Below, one piece after another: positions 35,021-46,833 of a DNA stretch of 64,000 nt. Made by a program: the position numbers and the translations under genes. The notes beneath the pieces are model-generated. The model did not search any database. It saw nothing but the letters and a program-made list of their open reading frames with translations, and was not told where the DNA came from. The stretch covers positions 558,001 through 622,000 of the forward strand of contig WACJ01000129.1 of assembly GCA_008973525.1 (NCBI GenBank). Direction: 5' to 3'. Position 1 is the stretch's first letter, and each line of letters begins with the position of its first letter. This DNA is from Stenopsyche tienmushanensis. Taxonomy: Eukaryota > Arthropoda > Insecta > Trichoptera > Stenopsychidae.

Positions 35021-36714
35021 CCTATTGAAATACCTTGTTATTTTTCAAAAAATGTCATTTAAAGTCATTCAATTTAAATTTAATAGTCAAGAATATGATT
35101 TAATAGTCCCAAATTGAGCTTTGATAATTGCATACTGTGCAGCGAATGTCACTCATTGAGTTGGAATTCGTGGTTAGTCGAACTTTATGTACTGTCCAGT
35201 AGTCGACGGTTTGTCAACTTCAGCCCCAATTAAAGTGGACCCGATTCAATCGACATTTTATTGACATGTGTCATACGAGCACCATTCACGTTTCCAAATT
35301 CGATTAAGATAATGACAAAAACGAATTATCGAATGGCTTCCGACGTCATTTCGAAATGCAGGGAACTGTCCATTCATGTCGAAGAATTAAAATTCATTTT
35401 TTGAAAAATCGTTGTGAAAATAATAATTCCATTAATTCACAAATTGCCAACATTTTCCTTTGATTCCCTAGGGAAATACACAATAAATACCCAACTGAGA
35501 ATGGCCCACTTTGAAACAATATAGATTAATTTCAAAGACTTTTTTTGCAACCCTTCGGTTCCGTCGGCCCTTTTTTTCTACTTCAATAAATTCCCTTTCA
35601 CGTGATTCATTAATAAAATGGCATTACCGTAAAAAAACAGCGACTACCCGTAAACAATTACGTTCTCGTCTGCACGCTTTTTATCGCGATATTGAATAAA
35701 TCCTTTAAATCCTAAATTAAAATGCATCAAGGCAAAATTACCCCAAATCGAGAATTTCAAAGCACGTGTACACACTCGATATGGTCGGATTTCAATAGCT
35801 TTTGTTGTGTTATTCAATTCAATTTTTTTTTTAAAAGACAACAGTGACAGCCATTGAAATTCAATTCAATTAATATAAGCGAATCAAAAACGTTTATATA
35901 ATGCTCAAAAACAGTAACCTGGTGTGTCTGTATATGTGTCTATATAATATTGCCTCTCCTTGTTTCTCTTTCTTTTTTAATGCGAGATTCAAAAACATCA
36001 AACTACTCAAATATTCTCACAAATTGTGTGATTTATTTTGATAGTGATATTACATTGAGATTTCAGACTTACACAGTCCCCTGACTTCTTTTCAGAAAAT
36101 GCTCAATATTTCCCAACAAAGCAATGGATATACTTTTGATTCATGTGGTTTTTTATTAACCAGGTAAATATACATTGCTTTTATCAGATTTAATCAATGC
36201 ATAAGCAAAGTGACCTGAAAACTGAAAAACTTTCTTATGGCGACTTAAGCAAATTGAATTCATTGGCCAATAATAAATTATTTATAAATTAAAGTAAGAC
36301 CTGCAGCGCTTTTGAAACATCAACTAAAAAACACTACTAAAAGGAATGCTTCAAGTATCTCAATAAGTGCTGAGCTCGGGTAAACTTTCAAAAACTATTT
36401 AAAGTAACTTCAATTAAGAAAATATGCAATTTAACTTGTTGGAAAACAAATTTAAAATGTGAAATTAAATTTGCGCTTTATTAATGCTGTAACATCATGA
36501 AAACTTTTAATACACGATGCGACAAAAACTAATAAATATTAATTTAAAAAAATTTTGCTACTAAAATCGTATTTTTTCATTCAAATACACAGTCCCCTGT
36601 TGTTTTCTACGTTCATTACGCTTTTTGCGCTTGGCAAGCTCGCAAAACGCAACTTTCCTCTCACAATTTGTTAAGTTGAAAACTGATAATAACGTCATTA
36701 ACGTCAATTTTGTT

Positions 36715-36895
36715 TTGGGTCGGGCGTGGAAGTGCGACTCCTTGAACGCGCGAATGAGTCGTGGTGTGTGGAGTCCGCGGCCAGCGGGGGGCCAGTGGGG
36801 GGCGGATTCCCGCGACACTCGCGCTATTGATTTGTTTTCGTTTGTCGACTGGGGCCAGACTCGCCCCCACACCCACATTACACACCCCCACAACT
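36715..36895. other. GC-rich island
   Basis: About 180 bp of CpG-containing, C/G-run sequence in an otherwise AT-rich tract, ending in ACCCACATTACACACCCCC. The ORFs on both strands overlap each other and look compositional. It may be a promoter or other regulatory island, unproven. Confidence 0.35.
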
Positions 36896-37202
36896 AAAAT
36901 GTTCAAAAAATACGCTCTCAATAGCCATGCATGCTAACACAACCCCCTCATTCAAATCGACTATTTATCGCATTCCATCCCCTAAATTATTTTTTAATAT
37001 CAAATATTTAATTTCAAAAAATCTTGGAAGCGAAAAATGTTTATAGTTTCTCATAAAACCACACAAATAGTACATAGAACCTTCATCAACATCATGCGAT
37101 ATGATGTCATAATGCCGTATTGTAAGTGCCACACCTAAGATTTAAAATTAAATATTCAAAAAATTAAGACTCGCCATTGTCTCTTTTATTTAAACCTATA
37201 TC

Positions 37203-37270
37203 ATTAGTCTCACAGACTAATTATCAATCGATCCGGAGATTCCGCAAAATATTAGTCTCTCAGACTAATT
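37203..37270. repeat. two copies of the palindrome TTAGTCTCnCAGACTAA
   Basis: ATTAGTCTCACAGACTAAT near 37205 and ATTAGTCTCTCAGACTAAT near 37252 are perfect inverted repeats with a 3-nt centre. The first form recurs near 50748 and 57770. Confidence 0.75.
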
Positions 37271-37439
37271 TTTAGATACCATGTGTGAAAATATTTAAGA
37301 AAAGGGACAAACAATGCATCTTACCACATATTTTGTTAAACAACTTTGTGAACCTGTCCACGGAACAAACAGAAATATAACTCCAATTCCAAAAATCCCA
37401 ATATATTACATTTTTACAACAGTACAAAAGGTGATAGTT

Positions 37440-39355
37440 TCATTTTGTTAGTCTGTGTAACCTGAGAGCAGTGTCGGGAAATACACGAAGAAACCTGAGA
37501 AAAATTATCCAGGCATCCAAGACGCGCTGCTGGAAGGACCTTTGCTGCACGCTTGATTCTGACCCGTGGGAACTGCCGTACAATATTGTGTGGGGAAAAC
37601 TGTGGGGAGGAGGAGATGTAATATGCGACAAGCAAGCTGTCAGACAAATCAAGCAGCTCTTCCCGGATAAACCCGACACTGCGGGAAACACGGTCGAAGA
37701 AGAGCAGCAAATAGACCGAGGCGACATCGAGCCTCCGCCGCTGTTTACAACTGAGGAACTCCAGATGATCGGGAAGGCAATCAAGACTGGGAAGGCACCA
37801 GGACCGGATGGCATGCCCAGCGAGATCATCAAACTGGTGATTGCCGAGTACCTGAATTAATGCTAGGAGCACTGAATGCCTGCCTGGCGGAAAGAAAATT
37901 CATCCAAAAGTGGAAAACAGCCAGGCTGGCACTGGTACCGAAATCGGGTAAAGCGACTTTGAAACCTGCTGAGAAGCTGCTACGCTGCTACAAGAGTATC
38001 CAACCCAGGATTGAAGAGAACCTGTCACCTAGGTAGTACGGGTTTATACAGGGCCGATCCACGCTAGGAGCGGTACAAAGAGTAGTGGAGACAATCCGGA
38101 AGGCGTGTAGAAGCACGGTCAAAAGGAGCAGAGACGTTGAGATGGTCACACTGGACATCAAGAACGTGTTCAACGGTCAGCTGGAAGTTGATCGTTGACG
38201 CGCTCAGGAAAAATTTTCAAGTTCTTAAGTATGCCGAGGAGCTCGTCAGCGATTACCTCAGAGACCAGCGTGTCCACCACAACGAAACCAACACGGCGAA
38301 GAAGTTGGAGATGGGCGTTCCACAGGTGGGCGTATAAAATAAAATAAAATACAATAGTCTGCTCGAAGTCAAGGTGCCTGAAGAAGCAGAGCTCATTGGC
38401 TTCGCGGACGATGTCGCACTGCTGGTAACAGTCCAGCATCCATAGGAAATGGAAGCGATGGACAACGAAGCCCTCGCCAGAATTAACGCGTGGATGCGGG
38501 AAAATCACCTGCAGCTAGCGGCAGAGAAAACGGAGGCAATGATCTGCAGCAGGAGAAGACCGAGGGTCATAAAGCTTGTTGTGAACGGATACAGCAAATC
38601 GCTGAGATACCTCGGAATCCTCTTGGACAACAAGCTGACCTTCAGTGAGCTCGGACGACTCATGCCCAATATCGGAGAGCCAAAGCCGTGCAGAAGAAGA
38701 ACCATACACGAGGTTATACACTCAATCCTTCTGTAAGGAGCCCCGACATGAGAACCCAACGGCAGGAATCGCTCCGAGTCACCACAGCATACAGAACAGT
38801 ACCTGAAGAAGCAGTGCTCGTGATCGCTGGAATCCCCCCACTGGACCTCCAATCAAACAAGAAGAAAGACTTCGAAGATCCCAAAACCACAACGAGCATG
38901 ACCGAAAACTGAAGGAAGCCTGGCAGCAGAGATGAGATCAGTCCAGCAAGGGAAGATGGGCCGACCGACTTATCCCGGTCGTAAGCCGGTAGAGGGCCAG
39001 AAAACGCGGAGAAACGACCTACCGCAGAAACGACCCAGAAAAACAAGCATTCGGGGTAGCCAAGCTCAACGCTGAGAACATGGTCCACAGCATGACGGTG
39101 AACAAGAAAAACTGGGACCTTTGGCGAGATTTCGTTGAAGAAATTATGAGCGCCAAAGGCAGTGAGAGAGACGCAAAACGGCACTCCAACACTAGAATAG
39201 GGCCAACTACTTAAGCCCAGACTACCTGCACTCCTAAAGCAATGTGATAAACAATACCAGGGGGACAGAAAAGGAAACGGGAGGGGTTTAGTCAGTAAGA
39301 ATCTGACACTACCCTGGTATCGAACCCAGGGTGTCTTATGGAAGATTTCCCTCAC
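37440..39355 (+). mobile_element. R1-clade non-LTR retrotransposon, 5'-truncated and decayed
   Basis: The best-preserved retrotransposon here. From 37471 a 129-codon frame includes SKTRCWKDLCCTLDSDPWEL and then the first RT block GKAPGPDGMPSEIIK. Further pieces follow with frameshifts and stops: VEMVTLDIKNVFN (37140-type block near 38138), a GVPQ block near 38318, GFADDVALLV with the catalytic FADD near 38400, then LAAEKTEAMICSRRR, KSLRYLGILLDNKLTF and SLRVTTAYRTVPEEAVLVI. It ends with a short 3' UTR (GTCAGTAAGAATCTGACACT) that matches the R1 piece at 7560-7640. ORF1 and the endonuclease domain are absent. An ATAAA-type microsatellite replaces sequence between the GVPQ and FADD blocks. It cannot encode an active enzyme as it stands. 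Confidence 0.8.
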
Positions 39356-41159
39356 AGGAAAAAAAAGTTAAATCTAGGGTTAATATCCAGAGATTTATTA
39401 GAACACATTCAAAAATGGGGAACAGAGCATCCTGTATAAGTATTAGCTAAGGAACGTCAGCAAAAAGAAGGATCTCATCTTGATTGATTTTTCATTTTTC
39501 TCGACAAATAATCACTCACGAGCATTTTCAATTGTCGACGTTCGACGGAACGAATGAAAGAAAATTTCAATTAGTTCTCTCCTACTTGAAAACTGGGACA
39601 ACAAATTTATATAAATTTAATAAAGGAAAGCCCTTAAAAATTTGAAATACATCAGACATCAACGTGGTACGTCTATAAATCATAAAAATACTATGGTAGG
39701 GAATCGCTGCATCGTCAACCGACATTAATCTCATTTTCCCGACCACCCTTCAGGCCGGCCGTTGCCCCCTTTTTACCTTTTCCCTAATTAAGGCGCTCCC
39801 CCAAAACAATCGTATTGTATAAATAATTAAATATGTTACGGAAAGTTAAAGCGTTCCGAATGCATTGGGACGCACCGAACGTTATACAAACGGAATAAAT
39901 TTTCATGGATGCGATGCTCCATTTTTTAATTCACATATTATAGATAAATTTAAATGGAAAATTAATTTATGTTGTCGATGGAAAGAGCAGATTCAAAACT
40001 AATGTTAGTCGTGAACCAACAGGACATGCTCCGATCCCACCACGTCCATATGCACATCACGCCTCTGCTCCAGTACAACATGCTCCATGTAAACACTATA
40101 CAGTGCTGACGCATTTGGATGAATACAAAATAAAAGGGAAAGTTTGTAACTGATAAATTTATTGTCTGTTATGAGAGCACAAGGATTTTATAAATACATT
40201 ACGAACGGGTTTAAATAAATAAATAAGAAAATACAATTTCAAAATGTAAATCTGTGCAATCACAAAACACCTTCAGTAAATGAGAATAACTCAACAAAAA
40301 ATACATTAAATAAAATTAAGTAACAGTCGAATACCGTTGTGACAATTATTTCCGAGTAAATTAACAAAAAAATTATGAAATTTCATCTCATTAAAAATAT
40401 GCAAACAGACATGGAATGTTCACATCGATCCGCACGCGCAGATAACAAACGATCAAATCGATCCATTATTAAAACACAAATTGAGCAGTCAACGAAATTA
40501 TAAGAACACCGGGCGACGATGAAATATGAAATCGACAAGGACAAAATGCAAATAAAAGCCAGCACGTGACCGAGCTTAATATATTATTGCCGAAGTTATT
40601 TACAAGGATAGACGCTCCACATTCTCATCCGTCGTTTTCGAAAGAAATACTTCAAAGGAACAATCTCAAACTACAATTACCGTTAAAATGACTAGGTCTT
40701 AAAAAAATTACTCCGTCTAGGAATCCTTCGTTTGGTCCCTTCGCATGCGAGCATTCAAAAACGGCTCGATAAATTCGGATACACAAACGAGACTTCACAC
40801 AAATTGAGCATCATTCGTAGCCTGACGAGCGCGGCAAAAATTTAGCTAAACATACAAACGTAACAATTCATTTCAACGTTTATTAAATTCTTTCGCGATT
40901 TATCAATTTGATAACATTTCATAGCATATTTATATACACGTATAACAGAGTAAAATGGAAAAAAATTCGAATTAACAGTATTTTGGCATATTTAATACGC
41001 ACCCGCTTAACATTTCCATAAACATTTGTAGATATTGCTTCACAATTTAGAACTTTATAAGCGCATCATTTTATATCGGCGACGTCGCCTTCAATCGGCA
41101 AACATTTTCAAAGATAATACGAACCCAGTTGCGAATCTGTTATAGAAAATAGTATATAC
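39356..41159. other. no gene recognised
   Basis: AT-rich sequence with no supported exon, repeat or RNA gene. Confidence 0.4.
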
Positions 41160-41402
41160 GAGGTAGTCCCGGAAGTTTACGACGAGAAAATAAATACGCG
41201 CGATGCTGCTTTTTTTCCGGTGCGAACAAATGCAGCACTCATATTGGGCACAGCTTTCTCGTGTGCAAATTTTCAGTCAATATGCGATATACGGCACTTT
41301 TTGAAATGTCTGCTATTGCCATTTTGTGGATTTACTTCATCATTTCTGGCGTGGCACTGTAGATCAGCCAGTATTGGAGCTTTTCAATGTGATATGAGTT
41401 AA
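41160..41402. mobile_element. mariner-like terminal fragment (weak)
   Basis: CGAGGTAGTCCCGGAAGTTT at 41160 is worded like a mariner terminal repeat. The following sequence (GCTTTCTCGTGTGCAAATTT, GCCATTTTGTGGATTTAC) resembles, on the minus strand, decayed mariner helix-turn-helix coding sequence. No continuous frame, so weak. Confidence 0.3.
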
Positions 41403-41565
41403 ACAAGGAGATTATCTCTTATAATCTCCTCAAACAATCATGAGGGAGGTTGGCAGATCGGGACACGCAAATCCATGGAATGTATCTAGCCTTTGCGGAT
41501 GACATTGATGTCATAGTGAAATCAAGATCGGAGACTTTGGCGGCACTTCTGCATTCGGTATGACA
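41403..41565 (+). mobile_element. non-LTR reverse transcriptase fragment (FADD block)
   Basis: Plus-strand frame: VKQGDYLSYNLL, then MYLAFADDIDVIVKSRSET. A (R/K)QGD.LS block followed by L.FADDIDII is typical of non-LTR RTs, of a clade different from the R1 copies here. About 20-30 residues between the two blocks are missing. The 10-bp hairpin AGGAGATTAT...ATAATCTCCT lies at 41406-41430 inside it. Confidence 0.5.
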
Positions 41566-42169
41566 ATAAATTATTAAAAGACCAAATTAATGATGCTTTT
41601 AAGGGTAAATACTGGAAGTTGTACCTCCGTGAGTGTTAATAAAAATATATTGAAATGATTTCAAATATCTAGAATTCATTCCTATGGAGAACTTAATGTA
41701 TAATGAAATAACCTCCAAGATACGGTAATCGGTACTACCATGATCTGAAAAATATTAGAAAGATAGGTTATGAGGCAAGGATATCAGCATACCGAGTCCC
41801 TAAGCCATTTTGGATTTTAAACCGATACTTCTAGGACTACTCTCGTAAAACAAAAACTGGTATACTATGAACTATGTTGACACATTGTCTATTTTCTAGA
41901 CCAAGTTTTTTAAGAAAACATAAAAAACAACAGAATTAGGCATTCTTTTAACATAATGTTGATGATATATTGAAATTTAAGCTATATAGTTATGTTGATT
42001 TCCGAGAGCAACTGACTCTCTAAATTAATTTGATAAGAAAAACTGCCGAAAATATTTGGATTGACTGCATTACTAAATATTAATCGTACTTAATGAATCA
42101 TGGTAAAAAACTAACATCGTACAATGTTAAAATCACAGAAAAAATTTCAGATGTTGAGTCTCGATATCG

Positions 42170-45100
42170 TCAGTCGACTCTCCGAGCTTTCTTCGCACCT
42201 CCATCCGGGGAGCTGGCCGCTGTACAATAGCCTTGATCTTCATCATCGGACGCGTTGGAAACTCGACGCCTCTTCGAATCGGGAGTGCGGCTTATGGTAA
42301 TCTCCAGCATTCTGTCATAAAACAAAAAATATAAAACGAATAAAAACGACAAATCAAACGCACGTAATGAATGAAATTAAATATTCTTACTTGGTGAGCC
42401 TCGCAGTGGTGGATTGAATCTGCACAAAAGAGTATTTAGTTAGATCTTCGAGATATTTTGGCCAATATTTAAAACCTAAGCTCTGTCGGGACGCCATCAG
42501 ACAGGACGTGGCAATCGCAGATGGTGAATAACGACTCAAATCCACATCTAAAACAATAATCCAAAATTAGATGAAATATTTTATCGCAATACTAAAATAT
42601 CGTTGAATACGTACCTAATAAAGTCGTCGATAGATAATCGTTTATTTTATTGTTCATGGACGTCTGGAGGTATTCGAAAGTATTGTAAGGATATACGAAT
42701 CGGCTCTGCCAAATTTTGCAATCGTCGGGTGAAATGGCATATTTACTGAAAAAGCTGAGAAATGTGGCCACATTGGGCATGCACATATCCCACTTCAGAT
42801 GATGCAAAATGGCGAATTCTATTTCCAGATGCATGGTTTTTGGTATGGCTTCGATCTTACCGATTTTGCATATTTGAGAGAACTGAGGCAGTCGTCGACC
42901 CTCCAATTCAAATTTAGCTAAAAAAGAAAAACACATTAAATGCGTGTTAACCCTTAATCAAATGGACCAAGTGCACCAAAAAATTCAAATTGTGACTTTG
43001 ACATTGACATACGATGACATTACGCAATTTTGTCCAAAATGTTGCCAAGTAAAATATTTAAAAAGTGTGTAAAATTATTTTGTTCCTGGATTGGTACTGA
43101 TTAGAGTTACCAGTAAAGAAATAATAAAGAAATATTACGGTACTGTCAAGTGGGAAATAATTTCCCAATATTTGAATAAGGGTTAATGCAATATCGTTTT
43201 TGAAATCGACATTGTGATATCGACAGAATCATCATCATAGTGCAGCCACAAACAGTTCACTGCAAAACTATGAACCTCTTCAATATCCATTCACAGGAAG
43301 GGGTAACATCCATCTGGTCTGTATCATACATTCACCTCCTCATTCGCTCGATATTAAAGGTAATTTAGCGGGGACGAATTATCATTCCCATGCAATGGCG
43401 CTGATGATCTGAACAGATTTATTGGCAGTAAGGCGATGCGAATGCAAAAACAACACCAAATGAAGAAGAAAAAATGCTTTTGTTGCTAAAAATTGCTTTA
43501 TTAATCATCCTACGAACTTATTGAGTGATGTGTTAAATTGATTATTTTTTTAAGAAAAGAAAAATATTTCAATTATCTAATGATAATGAAAAATAGATAT
43601 TGGGCACTGGATATGCACAAGAACAATTGACAGCAATTGATATGATATAATCAATATAATAAAGAACAACGAGAATGTTTAATACGCAATTCAGATTCAA
43701 TTTCCATTATAAAATAATTTGTCAATGAAGTCATTTAGTCATTCAAAAATATTTATACAATAGCATCAACATGAATGCCAAAAATAACATTTGTAATATA
43801 AATGTTATCAGATTTCGCGTTTAGATATACGACTGTTAAAAGACAATTTAATTTGATGAAAAAAATAAGAATAAATTGTAACGCGGAAGGAAATCCTGGG
43901 AAAATTGCAAGCCTATCAGTTTCGGATTTTCTATTTTCATCAGCGAGTAAATTAAATCACAAAAATGTTCATCACAGCCGATTCGCGAGTCGGGACCATT
44001 GTTACAGATTGCACCGTGATCTCCATCAATCACACATCACATCGAGATGCTCTCAATCGCGGGTTCGCATGTGAACAACACTCCCTCAAGTTGCAGCAAC
44101 GAAGATAGCGACCCCCATAAGTCAAATGGAGCCCCCGTTCACTACAAAATACTAGATATTCCAGAAAATTGGGTGATTCTAAATGATTTTTTTTTTATTA
44201 TAACCAGTTGACTGTTACAAACAATTTGTGGCAATTGGCCACATTTAGCAACAGAATCAAGAAGCTTCCTATCAAATGGAATTTCTTTTTTCTAACAAAG
44301 AAAACTATGTAGAAAAATAAAATACTCCATTTGTATTTTTATATATCACTAATAAATTTGTACAGCAAAATTCTAGGTTATATTTGAGTCCCCCTCGTAG
44401 TGAAGCAGATTAGTGGTTAATACTATCTGGCTATAATACCCAACGGAAAGATTTTTCACCACAGTTTAAAGATCGAGATTTCTTTGCTTTCCCAATCACC
44501 AAAAGTTTAATTTTACGAGTTCTTGATGTGTTCCCGCAAAACAAATGACAGTTATCCTTTCTTTGGATAATCTATGTCCAAGAGTGGACTTTTCTGCCAT
44601 TTTATTTCACCATTTGAAATGAATATACCATCATTGAAGAGACGACCTTGACAATGATCTTGCCTAATGTCAAACACAAAAAAATAACACAAATATCTAT
44701 TTGCGAGTCAAAAGATAGTGCGTTTAATATTTTACAAACAAGACGATAGACTGCAGTGTTCTCATGAACCTTTTTTTGTGTCGTTCGTTGGTTCTGTGGA
44801 TTGCTACCAAATTTTGCGTTAAACTTGGAAAGTGGAAACCAAAACATTTCTATTAATTCAGCAAGTCTTTGGGAGTGATTGCTTGTCCATATCACAGGTT
44901 CTCCGATGGCACAAATCATTGGCACAAGGGGGTCCCCGACGAAGCCCGCAGTGAACATCTATCAACCTTCGATGAGTTGCAAAGAGTCTAAACATGATGA
45001 AAACAAACGTTTATCGCATGGAAATTTCATCACAACAACGTACTTTAGAGCTAACCTGGCTTCCCCGCTTTTTTTATTTTCTCGCTTAAAAAGAATCTTG

Positions 45101-45955
45101 AAAGGGAAACATTGGGACGCGATTAAAACCATCCAAGCTCATGTCACATTGACGGGAAAGGTACTATTTCGAAGATTTTTGACTAATTGTACAAATATTT
45201 TCAATACATGCAAGGATCATAGAGATGGCTTACTTTAAATACTAACCTGCTATGAACAAACACGAAAATGCAACGGGGCGGAGGCGATCCAGAGTAATAT
45301 CATGAGAATCCATAAATATATCCAAGATGCGTATGGCGGAGTGGAGCACGCAGCTTCCCAAATTTAGCTTGCTTACAATATTTCTAATGCAAACTACTAA
45401 ATAACCTCGATATTTTAACTGCAAAGAAAAATATTTGAATAAATTAATCGAAAGAATTTTATTTACGAATTAAGATTCGTTTAATGTTTATAAATGTAAT
45501 TGAATCTAATTTTTTAACTAACACATGTTTGTCAATTATAAAAAACTAACAATTTTATAGAGATGAGATTAAAATTAAATATGTTGTGAAATTGTGATGC
45601 AATATTTTCAAATTTAAATAAAAATTGACCAGAAAAATACAGTAAATTGCAAAAAATTATATATTTTTAAGAGGAAAAAAAAAACAAATATATTCAAGCA
45701 GAAAGAAGCACCTGCGGGGATGACAAGGTGATCCTGGGCCTCTCCGCCTCCTTGCCGAAGAGTGTCTCCAGAAAGAAGCGATCGTATTGCAGTTGCCACC
45801 CACTCTGAAAGACGATATCGAGGCGAATTAGTGGGAGGAACCATAGATGGGTATCCCGAAACGGAAGCGCCGGGACTCACCGGTCGGGTGGATCTCTCGC
45901 CACGTGTCGAGCGGGCATCGGATGGGGGCGCGTCGTACGGCTCCAGTTCCCTCAT
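42170..45955 (-). CDS. CycJ: Cyclin J
   Basis: Six coding exons on the minus strand: 45955-45881, 45804-45712, 45418-45247, 42917-42615, 42547-42391 and 42311-42170. All have GT-AG introns, phases close, and the product is 313 aa. The start ATG at 45955 is the first after an in-frame stop. Exon 2 ends ...ITLSSPQ and exon 3 continues LKYRGYLVVCIRNIVSKL, as in animal cyclin J (SPQL..RR). The N-terminal cyclin box holds LDIFMD, PVAFSCLFIAAKFEL with the conserved lysine, and LEIEFAILHHLKWDMCMPNV. The C-terminal fold holds LLDVDLSRYSPSAIATSCLM. The 42-residue tail is basic (SKRRR, KKARR; possible nuclear signals) with TP and SP sites. The family acts as a CDK partner, studied in fly oogenesis and early embryos. 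Intron 3 is 2.3 kb and holds mariner and LTR-like debris. It is head to head with flr. No AATAAA is obvious close downstream of the stop codon. Confidence 0.87.
43360..43420 (+). repeat. LTR-like repeat, 5'-end fragment in CycJ intron 3
   Basis: AGCGGGGACGAATTATCATT, CCCATGCAATGGCGCTGATG resembles the start of the repeat at 31914 (GCGTGGGCGAATTACCATCC). Short and divergent. Confidence 0.35.
44580..45240 (+). mobile_element. mariner-like relic in CycJ intron 3
   Basis: The right part (44870-45240) reads in shifting frames QVLRWHKSLAQGGP and KTNVYR from the helix-turn-helix half. It then jumps directly to a WKFHHNN-like block and FLFSRLKRILKGKHWDAIKT, IQAHVT and KDHRDG-like, the mariner C-terminal block (FLFPKLK..LKG..F....IQ..V). 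The central catalytic part is missing. It lies antisense to CycJ, inside intron 3. Confidence 0.6.
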
Positions 45956-46833
45956 GGCGGAAACGTCGAAGGTCGGGGAGTCGGGCGAAACCGGAGCTCG
46001 AGCTGGAAGGGTCCGGGCGCTCGGGGTGCTATCTGAGGGTAGAGTTTGAATGTGGCGCGCGCTGGCCGAAGCCGGCTCTCATGGCCGGACGGCGCACTGG
46101 GCGCACTGGGCACAGGGGCGACTCCGCACAAGCGGCCACGGTTGCAGACGCACGTGCCCAGCACGACCCCCGAACCGCAATTCGATCACCTCAATGAACC
46201 ATGCTGGCAATACTTCAAACTTTTCGCAACATGCCTCCTTAATAGAATTCAGACCAAAAGGAACGATTTAGCGACCTATGCCGAACGTCATACGACAAAA
46301 ATGAACACGTTGCTTTTTATCCTCACCGCATAAATTTTCATCAAAATCTCTAAAACATATTTTACCAAAAAATATTTAAACTTGCATAACTAATTATAAA
46401 TGGGCTAATAAAAATTTAAAAAATAATAATTATATTTTAAAATTTATAAATTATTTCCAATAATAAAAATCATAATATGATTTTGAATTTATTTATTTTA
46501 ATTTAATATCAAATAAAAAAATATAAATAAAATCATTGGACATCGAACAATTTATTAATTTAAATAAAAATGTATTTTTATTAATTAACAATCAGACTGG
46601 GCAAATTTATAAAAACATAAAAATATAATATAATCAACAATTTAAATCAAAAATAATATTTGAACAAACACGTATGTATTTTAGCGGCATTATAAAAATA
46701 ATCAAGTGGATAGATATTTTCCGCTGTGGCAACACTGAGCAGAAGCCGGGTGCCGGTAGTGGCAGTGAGCAGCTGCCAAAAAAGGAGTGTTCGTCTTTTC
46801 GGTCGGTCGATTCAGTTGCGGTTTTCGACAAAC
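45956..46833. promoter_or_regulatory. divergent CycJ/flr promoter region
   Basis: The two start codons are 878 bp apart on opposite strands. The CycJ side (45956-46200) is GC-rich and CpG-bearing, as expected of a 5' UTR or promoter. The middle (46330-46720) is extremely AT-rich with no repeats recognised. The flr side holds TGTGGCAACACTG at 46725-46737, close to the insect core-promoter motif GGTCACACT/TGGCAACRCT, and TTCAGTTG at 46811 (initiator-like), just upstream of the ATG at 46834 in the good context CAAACATG. Exact transcription starts cannot be read from sequence. Confidence 0.5.

Larger units (their letters stand above)
32701..37435. other. no gene recognised
   Basis: Mostly AT-rich and unique-looking. 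It contains the inverted copy of the 345-bp element (34690-35020), an LTR-leader-like motif at about 34443, a GC-rich island at 36715-36895 and the paired palindromes at 37205-37270. None of the small ORFs shows a known domain. Confidence 0.35.

Noticed and set aside
36561..36921. Overlapping ORFs of 86-110 codons on both strands
   Set aside because: They occupy the same GC-rich island in opposing frames and show only compositional peptides.
37414..37872. 152- and 130-codon minus-strand ORFs
   Set aside because: Shadows of the plus-strand R1 frame that carries GKAPGPDGMPSEIIK.
38714..39355. 213-codon minus-strand ORF, the second-longest frame in the window
   Set aside because: It is antisense to the R1 reverse-transcriptase tail and 3' UTR, which are clearly read on the plus strand.
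45614..45955. 113-codon minus-strand ORF as a single cyclin-J exon
   Set aside because: It reads through two introns. Splicing at GTGAGT (45880) and TTTCAG (45805) shifts to the frame that gives WQLQYDRFFLETLF...SSPQ, which joins correctly to exon 3.
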